Assembly (NCBI GenBank): GCA_000181795.3
Contig: CM012953.1
Location: forward strand, 13,388,709 to 13,452,708
Source: Trichinella spiralis
Lineage: Eukaryota; Nematoda; Enoplea; Trichinellida; Trichinellidae
Direction: 5' to 3'
Length of the DNA stretch: 64,000 bases
Part shown: positions 53,101-64,000 of the stretch, one piece after another
Position numbering within the stretch: position 1 is the first letter of the stretch
Layout: every line of letters starts with the position of its first letter
Made by a program: the position numbers and the translations under genes
The notes under the pieces: generated by a model
Databases searched by the model: none
What the model was told of the DNA's origin: nothing
The model's input: only the letters and a program-made list of their open reading frames with translations

Positions 53101-56100
53101 ACTTGGAAGATTTGTTGAGAAGACTGAAATGTGATTTTTAAATGAACTATTATTCTTCTTCTCATTGGAAACGATATTTTCTTTCTTTTTCAAGGAGAGA
53201 TTTTGTTTATAACTTTTAAATAATATAAGCTATTTCTGGTTTGTAAAAATAAAACTTCATTACAATTTTTTGATTATAATTTTTTTGGTTTTAATATCAG
53301 CGATGATGTGCATTTTTTTACAATGGTTGCAGTGTAACAACGACTAGATAACTGCTTTCATTATTAAATGCATAGTTCACAGCAGTTGTAATTGTAATAT
53401 TTATTGGTGTGCAAAAGTTAGCTAAATTACAGACTTATTGCATTCATTATGAAAGTAACAGAATAAAAAGAAAAAGATAATTTTTTCATTCAAGAAACAC
53501 AGTAAATTTAAAACAGTTAATGTAATTGTTAAACGTTGATAAAATTGATGTAACAAAGTCTAGGAATAAAAATGTAAAAGTTGACATACACAAGAAATGA
53601 TTTGCTGTGATGCAGTAAAAAAGTCAAAGCAAGTTAAAGAATATCTATCTTTTTTCAATTTGTACTGCTTATTGTAGAATGCTTTTTGAAACAAAGAAAG
53701 ATAATAAAATTGCATCACCACATACGCAAAGCAACTACCCGTTATTTTTTACAGCTATTTTGTTGTACTTGTACACATTTTTGTACTTGAATGTAGCTTA
53801 CTGTAATTTTGGAAAAATTCAATAAATCCTGATAAAATTGCTTAAAATGCATTTAATCCGATGGAAGTTTGTTCAAAGAAGGCATTTGAAAATATTAATA
53901 ATTTTGAATGTTATATTATTGGTATTAATTTCGAATTGTTACTTTAATAAAATATATTTTTCGGAAAGAACGTATGAATCCACTTACCAGCTACTGATAC
54001 AAAATCACATCGAGCTTTACGAAAAGATTCAACAAAAAGACAAGTTTAAAAATTTAAATTTAGAAAACACTTGCGTCGGATATTGCTATCTGAATCCGAC
54101 GAAACGATGGTGCTGGAAGCTGCCTTCTTTCCCAGTTTGGATTCTTTCTCAGATGAATCACTTCAACTGGCAATCAGTGAACAGTCTTCATGTTGGACTT
54201 TTTCTTCTCAATGCTTATCTGGACAGTCGACTGCGTTCAGAGAATATCAAAGCAGTGGTACAAATTTTAGCAATGGGCGAAAATGATGTAAGATCCACTC
54301 CGTTCTGTTTTCTGTGGATGTCCGTTAATGATACTTATCCCATAGTTGTGAGAGCTCGGGTAATGCAAATCTGGCAGAAAGCTTGGGATCCTAGACCGAA
54401 TTTTTACTTTCCCTATTTGATCAGTTGTCCTTTGGAAAATGGAAAAGTTTTCCCCAAATACGTGACCATTGAAAATGCTCAGTGTCCACATGGATATTCC
54501 AACCTTCTTCCAGTCGTGCTGCCAGCTTCGGTAGACCCAAAGCGGCATACTGTTGTTTGTGTCAAAGGTCTCGACTACAGTGACGACCGTTCGGCGAGAC
54601 TAATAGAATGGATTGAAGCGAATTTGCTTCTCGGTGCTGACAAACTAGCAGTTTACACTTACAACGTGCATCCAAATATGGAAAAAGTTTTGCACTATTA
54701 TCAGAATAAAGGCTATGTGTTACATGTGTCGTCCAGTTTGCCAGGTGAGCATGGAGTGATTTTACGGTTTTTCTTTTCAGAAAAGTAAGTTTGTTTAAAA
54801 CGGTTCGAAATTGACTTATTTTAAGAATTCAATTTTGAAATATTTCATAAATTTGTAACTTTATAGTAGAAGCACCAAGTTTTCGAAATTGCAATTATTG
54901 AAATATAATTTGTTTGATTTTTTTTCAATTTATCACACTTTTCATTTTACTATTTTTCAAGGTAATCAACCACATTCCGCTTGGCAGAGAAGTCGGTTTA
55001 TTGCTCTGAATTCGCAACAGAAGCGACGAAATGAAATTCTGCTTTACAACGACTGCTTGTATCGACACCTGAATTCGCACATTTACGTCTTGCCGATCGA
55101 CTTGGACGAACTGTTGGTGCCAATTGGTGGTTATCGTAATTGGGATGAAATTGTAAAATTCACCACTTTTAAACTTCACAAAACTGAATCCAACCTCAGC
55201 GCACTGTGCGCGCGTAATGCTTTCTATTTTGACCAATTGTCGTCTGGGCGTGGAAATTTGCATATATCCGTCCCAAGAAGAATGCACATGCTCAGGCATC
55301 GATTTCGGTCCAGTCAAATCAGCAATGCCGGCTATTACAGTAAATGCTTCATGCGTGTCGACAATGTCGAGACGGCGTTCAACCATTTCCCATTCCACAA
55401 AATCCGAACTGCACTGGAGCCGACGTTGTTCTTTGCGGCTGAAGTGGCGTTGAAAAATCACTACAAAGATGCTTGTCCGAAAGAGTTGACCGATGACAAG
55501 TGCGATAAATTGATGAACGATTCGATCATGGATTACAATTTAGCCGCTTTCCAACAGCAACTTGTACATCGTTTTAGAAAAGTTTGTGCTGAACTGCAAT
55601 TTCCAACTGATTAATCAAACATCTTCCTCTTTCTTTATCCTATACACTTTGACAATTCTGTGTGAAAACGGGTTTCTATTTCTTACGTTAATAATTAAGC
55701 TTTTTGATCGCGGGTAAAATCTATTCACTAACACTTGCTAAAGTTATAGGCGTAGGCTAATAATAAATACTACTGTTCGAAAATTAATTTTCTGTGCTAA
55801 GCCAAAAATGAACTTCTTTTTAAAATCAAGACAATTTTATTACGCTACATAATGATATAAATGAGTATATGTGCAAAAATAAGCAGAAAACCGCAAACAA
55901 ATGTTTCGCATTTCGCTTTTCACAACAAGAACAATATGGCAGGGCAGTGGGTGAAGTGAACTACGACAGTTTCACCTTTTCCTGGAAATCAAACTCGGAA
56001 GCAGTTGACGCATTTTCATCGTCTTTAAGTTTCTCCTCTTCGTTATCTTCATCATCACTACGTACGTCATCTGTCTGCAAATAAAAAATACAACTTATAC

Positions 56101-59100
56101 TATCCCACCCGAAATTAAAAAAGAATTGTATATATGTATATGTATATGTATATACCTCTCCACTACGCACAGCATTTAGAGCTATACGAATTATCAGCGT
56201 TGTCCAAAACAACTGCAACACAAACAATACCAACAACAAACTGTTGAAAATGTAATAGGCAGGAAAAAATACTATAATAGCCGGGGCCTCGAGAAGGGTT
56301 GAATACAGTATCCTAAAACAGTTCACTATTTGCAGAATCGCTTGTAAAAAAAGCTTATACTTGAAAGGATAGATTCCACATCGAGTCACACACCACACCG
56401 CCGTAAATATCACAAACAATACATTGCATAATCGATTTTTCTTGCAATAGCGTGCCATTTTAGCAGTCTGAAATACTTGATTATATGTATCTTCATAATT
56501 TCTATGAACTACTACTCACTTCCATCCAAAAATCTGCCGCATCGTGAATAACCAACACCAAAGTTCCTATTCGAACAAAATTGTCTGCCCAAGAAAACGA
56601 CAACAACAATATTGTTGTAATGTGATGGATAAAATTAACCCAAAAATCCTGAAAATCAACAAATATTGTCAAATAATAAAAACTTATACTGATTGAAAAA
56701 AGCTGTACTTTTCGAACTACGTCCACAAACTGAGAAAACATAAGTGCCCAGTAAAAACTCAGTTCAATCAAATAATACCACCTGATTTCAGGATCGACAG
56801 GCTAAAAAAAACAAGTTTAAAGAACTTAATAAAGAAAAATAAATTGTTCATCAATTACCTGGTAAGGATAACCGTACCAGCAGTGAGTTGTATCCCAAAA
56901 CCATGGTTTCTAAAAATTACAATCCTTAAATGTCAGAAAAATTTCAACTTTAACCTTACATCCCACAATGCACAGAGACCATAAAGAAATATTCCCTCAT
57001 AAAAAACAGCTCTCCAGCTGAAAGAATAAATATTAAAGTTGATCGACTACAGCATAGAACACAAAAACTTACCAAACTTCAGCAAACTTATCCAAAACTG
57101 TTTTGTGATGAATCAGGCGGATGATTGGATCCGGTGTTTCAGACTCATTCGCATCGCAATAAATGTGACCACTTGCCATGTGCACGAATGCTCGAAATCT
57201 GTGAACTATGCATTGAAACAAATGCGGTAACTGACTTCCAGAATCCTCGAGACCACAAAAGCGACCCAATGGTCTCGCAATAAGCCTAAAACAAATAGAT
57301 GAAAAACAAATCAAAAATAATTTCGCAAATTTTCTACCATTCAAACAATGCTCGAACCAGTATTATTATAAATGAATAATAAATTGGAAGAACAAGATCA
57401 GAGAACTCTGGAAAACCAGGGCAGCTCAGCTTCACCGAATCCCAATCATTTCCCGGCGGCAGCCAGATGTCAGGACTCCAAAAAATATCACTAATGCGTT
57501 TAAAACAACGTCGAAGGAGATCCATGACAACTTTATGACTTTATAATCCTGAAAAATATAATTACAATCACAATAAATATTATCAAAAACAAAAACAATT
57601 TCAACAGAATGAACGTTGTAAACAAACATGACCCATATTTCTTACATAATCTTGATTACTATAAAAAATACAGTATCCTACAGCGGCTCAATGAAACTAA
57701 ACAAAAAGAATACAAATTTAAAATATAGAAAAGAAAGCTCATTAGCTTCATTGCATGACTAGGTACAAAAGCATCTTATCATGCAAGCGTCAACTTTTTC
57801 AAAAAAAACATGGAACACCTAGAATGGAACATCTCCATCACATTTAAAATAATCTTTAAATTACTGAAATCGCAAAATAATATTCTATGCATTAGCTGCA
57901 TTCAGCAATATTTCAACGCAAACCCATGCTAAAACACATTATACGCATTAGAATTGTGATTCATGATAATATTGTGAGTTTAATAAATAGTTTGTATTTA
58001 GAATAAAATGCAAAACGTAGTCATTTAGCACGTCACTAATATACGGATGAAAAATTAAAATTAAAAAATCAAAAGCAAACAATCGATTACACATATATAA
58101 GGTTTCACTGCAGATGAAAACCATCTAAAATTACACTTTAAAATGAAAATTTATATATTTGTAAAGCTTTAACAAAAGAATTTACATTCTAAAAGAAAAA
58201 GCAATAAAATCTAGAATTCAGTTTTTGAAATTTCAAAAATACAAATGATAAAACTTACCTATTAAAAATCAGATTGAGCGGCACGGTGAAAACTGAGCAG
58301 AAATAACTATAAATCTAGTAATAATAATTAGTAAATAAAAGTATTATAATTTCGTGTACAGTCGTACTAAATATATTAAAATAACTTTACGCTATTACTG
58401 CCAGATTTATTTAGATACTTTTCTACAAAGAACTATTAATAATATTAAAAAAGTATTCAAAACAGACAGTACAGTACAAAACAAATTCAAACTCAACAGT
58501 AGAAGACAGACATTATTACTAACAACACTGTAATATCAATTGCATTTTGAATATCTTTATGTCAAAAAAATCTTCAAATAAAAATGTGGTGCAAAATGGA
58601 ATATAATATATATGAAAAAATTAATAATTAAACAAAAAATGAAAAAAACAAATAAAAAAAACAAAGAACAACATAATGATAATTAATATGCCTTGATAGA
58701 ATGACAATTAATCTGCTAGGTCATCAATTAGGTCAGTATAAATACATAAAAACAAAAAGGCTCATTATTCGAAAATACAATTATTATTACTTAGTTAAAG
58801 TTATAGAAATAAAAATAACAAAACATAATACATTATTATGAAAAGAAATGACTACTTACAGGCAGACAATAAAAACGAATAACTTAACGGTAAAAACAAA
58901 TAACAGTAAGATGCGTGCATTGCAATAAGCGCGAATATATGACCTATATAAACTTCAGTAATATATATCATTAACATTACATTTATTTTATAAAATGAAC
59001 GATTATATAGTTTTCGTTACAACATAATTTTTCTCTGAAACGAATTTTCTACGAAATATAGTATTACTGTAATTTCACTTTTAATTGAAATAAAAATGTT

Positions 59101-62100
59101 TATCAAAAATGAACTTTAAAAATTTTTTATCTGTCATAAAAAATATAATTATTAAGTTATAAAGATGAACAGTGCAATGTAACCAATTTTTATTTAAAAA
59201 GTTGATTACTGTTTCAAAATACAGTACGTTGAAAATTGAATGATGTTGAATTATCATCTGTATAATATCACATTGCAGCTCAAGTATAAATAAAGTGTAT
59301 TTTAAATAAAATTTTCTTGTTTTACTGAAAAATAATTTTTTATTTCATCATTTTCAAAGTGAGATTGAAAATAAAGTTAGAGATCAACATGCATATTGGA
59401 CATAAAATATAAATATTTGCATAAGTGATATTATAAACCATATTCAGGTAAATTATAATGATTTTTTCATGTTTTTATACAATTTATTTTGGAAGTATTT
59501 TATTTAACAAGATTTTGCAGTTTAACAGGAATAACGAAAAATTCTTTTTGATTTTGTTAAATTATAAAATAAATTTTCATAAATAAATTTGTAAATAGTC
59601 AATGTTTAGCAAACTTTAATTTTTAAAGTTATTTACCGTTTTACAAAATTCTTAACTGAAACATAAACTTTTGATAGTCAGGTTCTGATATTATGTAGAA
59701 TATTGTTGTCATACTTTCCTGCATTTTCGTATCGGTTCATTTAGCGTTGACAGAATCTAGGAATGGCTAACTCGTCTGGAAGGTAATACTTTTTGTTTTT
59801 TTTGCATTCCGCATGTAAATTACAGTTCAACATTCGATAGAACATAAAATTTTTGCCATGTTGGCAACAGTAATTTGTAGACAGTTTTGGTTTATTTTGT
59901 TCACAGTATATAGTGACCGTTTATTCTGAGACTGTGAATGTTAGCATCTGTAGGCCATTTTATAAACCTTCTGTTATTTTGCTTCTTCATGTGTTTTCTA
60001 GGACCTTCTAATTGTCTTCTGAATTTAAGATTTTTTCTTCTCAAGCTTTCCTCTCAATTTACTTTGAACAAGTAGTTCCGTTTAAATAAACTTTTTTCTT
60101 ATTTGGAATTTTTTATGATTAACATTTTTGTTTGCCTTAATCTTTTCTATAATGTAATATGCATTTCAGCAGAGACGTTCAAGCAACTGTGTTATGGGCA
60201 CAACGCAAAAATTATATCTTTCTCACTGTTTGCGTCGAAGATTGTAAAGATCCAAAAGTTGATATTACCGAAGATAAATTTACTTTTCGGTATTATTTTT
60301 TTCTTAATCATATTAATCGTTTCATTTCTTAATGTATTTTTAGTGGTATTGGAGGAACTGATAAAACGCCACACCACTGCGAAATAGAATTTTACGAAAA
60401 AGTAGATCCTAGTGTAAGTTAAAGTGCATATGCTTCACGTGAAAGTTTTATGTCGTTATCAATTATTATTTTAGAGCGTTCGTCGCATCATTTCGGACCG
60501 TCAGTTGGAATTTGTCATCAATAAACTTAACACTGATGGTGCCTTCTGGCCTAGACTTATGAAAAATCAAGGAAGACACTGGTGGTGTAAAGTGGATTTC
60601 AATAAATGGAGAGATGAGGATGATGTATCTTTAGATGGTGATGCGAACCAAGACTTTGACTTCAGCAAATATGCGGTATGTTTTACACTTTATTTGGAAA
60701 ACTTTTTGTAGTTGTCTTAATATTCTGTTGATTTAGGAAACAATGCACGATGACAAAGTGAATGCAGAGTTTGGGGTTTGTGATTGCACAAAAATATTTT
60801 TTAAATAATTTAATAAATGTTATTTATTAATTGTAGAAATTTAGCGACAGCGATGATGAAGAATTGCCAGAATTGGGAACTGATGATGCAACATCAATAG
60901 AAAGTCACAGTTGAACACTTATTAGTTAGTATCGGTGACTAATAGTAATCAGTGACTAATACTAACAATCGTATATATTTTTTTGAAATAAAATGGTTTC
61001 TGATTTCTTGTTTATTTGTGTAGTTCGCTTTGTTAGCGTTGCAAAATTTACATTTCAGAATTGCTTTTCAGTTAATTTAACTTTATACATGATCCGAAGT
61101 CTATTCATAGACTTGATGATGTTGAATAAATTGTTGAATGAAGCTAGATTGTCAGTTTGTCGAATGTCCAGGTACGTCGGACAGCCGTCACCTGTTTCAC
61201 ATCCGCAGTTGATCGGTGTCGGTTGTGTGACACCGGGCATCTTGAAAACTGAATATGCGGAAAGACGAGCGAAATTTTGGTCTTCAGTTTGGAAGCATGC
61301 ACAGGCTAACAACACCAACATGAACAGTTGCGTTGTTTTGATACCTGCGGCTTCTGTGCGTTTCTGCGCACCGGATGTCCCTCATGTTTTCAGACAAGAG
61401 TCGAATTTTTTCTACCTGTGCGGCTTTCAAGAGCCGGACAGTTTGTTGCTGTTGTATGGTAAGTCAGAAGAAGCACATCGTTCAGTGCTGTTTGTTCAAG
61501 AACGCAGTCCGCACAAGGAACTTTGGGAAGGAACGCTGGCTGGCTGTGACGGCGCCAAATGGCTTACCGATGTCGACTGGGCTACTGTGCACGGCGATTT
61601 CACAAAGTTTTTTGAAGAATACCTTTTAGCAAACGGCCAAGCAAGATCTACAATGATGTATTCGGTGGTCAGCGATCTTAGTGCAGCCAATCCGTGTTAT
61701 AAAAAAGCATTGGAAATTGCGAAAAACTTGGCAATTTATGGTGAATCTGCTTTGGAATTGATACATCGCTTACGGTGGATCAAATCGTCGGCTGAGGTGG
61801 AGCTCATGCGTAAAGCATGCTCTATTGGATCCGAAGCACTGGCGGAGACGATGCGCTATACTCGTCATTGTAGAAATGAGAACGTTTTAGTTGCAAAAAT
61901 GGACCTGGAATTGCGACTACGTGGTGCCAAACAGCTAGCTTATCCACCTGTGGTAGCGGGAGGACCTAGAGCGAATATTATTCACTATTTGGATGCAAAT
62001 CAGGTGCACAATTTTACACACCCATTTTAAGATAACATGAATTAGCCGTTTACAGTAGCATAATGACAACACTAACAGCAGTAAAAACAGTTGTGTGAGA

Positions 62101-64000
62101 TTTACTTCATTATATTCACTTTTACATGAATTTTTTTTCCTGAATAGATAATAGAAGAGAATGATTTGATATTAATGGATGTTGGATGTGAAGTTGGTGG
62201 TTACGTGTCAGACATTACACGCACTTGGCCAGTGTCAGGAGTTTTTTCAAAACCGCAGTCAATTTTGTATGATCTGCTTTACGATTGTCAGTGTAAAATA
62301 ATCGACGGTATTGCGCAGCGTCGTCTGGTCACTCTTCGTGAAGCTTACTTGGAAATGATGTCACTTCTCAGTACTGAACTGCAAAATGCGGGACTGCTGT
62401 CCGACAAGCTCACTGCGCAGCAGGCGTTCAACGCGGTGGATCAAATTTGCCCCCACCATGTTGGTCATTATCTGGGCTTGGATGTTCACGATACCCATAC
62501 TGTACCGAAGGACATTCCATTCCAAACGGGTGTGGTGATTACAGTCGAACCAGGTTTGTACTTTCCATCAGATTGTGTCGATGTGCCAGAGGAATTTCGT
62601 GGAATTGGCATGCGCATCGAAGATGACGTGCTTGTAACAAGTGCAGGGGTGGAAGTGTTGACTGATCGATGTGCAAAGTCGAAAAGTGATTTGCAGGCTT
62701 GGTTGAACATTTGAACGTCGAGCGTAAGTTGCTTTTTATCGCTCTTATTAGTGGAAATTCGCTTTTCAAATTGTTGTTACAATAATAATAAATTTGTTTC
62801 AGTTGTTTCAACTGATTTTGTTTATTTAATTCAGCAATAAATCAAGTTAAATCATATTTAGCTGAAATTGAATTTACATACAAGATTTCATCGATAACAT
62901 TGATAAGATTATATAGTTCAGTTTAAATAAATGATAATTTTTATGGGCAGCAAATGAAATGCAAATGAAGCAAAACATTTGCCGCAATATATAAGCGTGT
63001 AATATTAAACAATTTAAACATTCACAACGGCGCTGTGGTGGATGTTTAAAATAATGTTTTTAAACTAAAGATTTGTTTAATTTTAATTGATCATTTTCTT
63101 ATTGAAAGCATGAGGTTGAGAGTTATGAATGAAAATATGCATAGAACGGAGAAGAATAAAAAGCCGCTCTGTTCTTATTGCAAAAAATCAATTGAAAACA
63201 ATGAAGCGGGGTTTGCTTTCGATCGAATTTATCACTGCGATCACATCATTTGCAGCAGTTGTAAGATGCATTTAAATGGAGGTGAAATGTGCGAGCTGCA
63301 AGATGGAAAAATACTTTGTCTGAACTGTGACAAAAAATTAAAATGCGAAGGTTATATTATTTGTTTTATACAAAAAAGCAATTTGATAAATTATCATATT
63401 TATGGTTTATGAAAATTTTATTCGTTTCAGCTTGCGAACTTCCACTGGATTTGCGCACGGTATATGCGATGGGCAAACGGTGGCACCAAGAATGTTTCAC
63501 ATGTTCAGTTTGTGATGAGCCATTTTTGAATTGGCAGTATTTAATTTATAATCAAAAACCATACTGCGTCAGGCATTACCCGTACAGAGCTGCGTCACCG
63601 AAAAACTAATACACCTTATTTATTCTTTTAATGTACTGTGTTTTAACTTTACCAAACTTAACCCCTCCCCCATAATATTAATTATAGATAATATTAAAAA
63701 ATGAATTCACTTGATTTATTGAACTAGCATATTTATTTGAAAATATTGTGAACCCGATATTTTCAGAAAAAATGATTTTATATTTAACTGAAAAACGTAA
63801 GTTCATCTTGCCCTATCCTAAAAATACAATTCCCTTGAAGGTTATTTTGTTTTACAAACTGCCAGCTTATAATCAATTCTTGGTGAAAAACGATTTTGCT
63901 GAAAACTATACAAAAGTAAGCATACATGATGTGAACACATGTGAACAATTTGTCAATTGTGCATTTTACCTTTGTATTAAAATCCGCCTTTACCAACATA

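Overview
This is an AT-rich animal window (my impression is roughly 30% GC) with short introns of about 45-350 bp, canonical GT-AG junctions, AATAAA signals and long AT-only intergenic stretches. The gene content points to a nematode. It has a GGGR-type neuropeptide-like precursor, a family-92 glycosyltransferase, a TTBK/CK1-type kinase with an ASP instead of APE motif, an xbp-1 gene whose predicted IRE1 intron is 23 nt (the length known from Caenorhabditis), and a p23/XPNPEP3 gene pair with operon-like spacing. I cannot place the species. An early-branching (Dorylaimia-type) nematode is a weak guess from base composition only.

Layout. 1-4,200 holds no clear gene but contains about 2 kb of broken, coding-like sequence (600-2,600). 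4,201-13,178 is a block of minus-strand genes: a small unrecognised membrane protein (4,201-4,811), FIG4 phosphoinositide phosphatase (5,903-8,752), a TMEM106 homologue (9,106-10,823) and XBP1 (11,945-13,178). The IRE1-excised intron of XBP1 can be located to the base, and its removal restores the reading frame to the activation domain. 14,361-25,241 is one minus-strand gene for a protein of more than 1,360 residues that looks disordered. It has at least 20 exons, 14 of them in succession beginning and ending in phase 0. 29,805-30,960 is a TTBK-like kinase (minus). 31,657-32,132 is the main exon of a neuropeptide precursor (minus). 32-38.7 kb is very AT-rich, with one weakly supported multi-exon gene end (35,148-35,732) and a GC-richer island (36.7-37.0 kb). 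At 38.75-39.94 kb a frameshifted PDE4 terminal exon lies between two direct repeats. 40,319-41,926 is an intronless EXD2 exonuclease gene. 47,252-53,141 is a 25-exon diaphanous-type formin. 53,847-55,614 is a GT92 glycosyltransferase, and 55,961-57,525 is a ceramide synthase (minus). 59,763-60,914 (p23 co-chaperone) and 61,089-62,714 (XPNPEP3 aminopeptidase P) form a candidate operon. 63,110-63,609 is a two-LIM-domain protein.

How the genes relate. Most are housekeeping genes: lysosome and endosome (FIG4, TMEM106), ER stress (XBP1), chaperone and mitochondrial protein processing (p23, XPNPEP3), actin nucleation (formin) and sphingolipid synthesis (CERS). FIG4 and TMEM106 are adjacent and co-oriented, and both act on lysosomes. 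The exon models for FIG4, TMEM106, XBP1, the kinase, formin, GT92, CERS, p23, XPNPEP3 and LIM all close in frame when summed. That closure is the main support for the coordinates given. Family identities rest on remembered motifs; no database search was possible.
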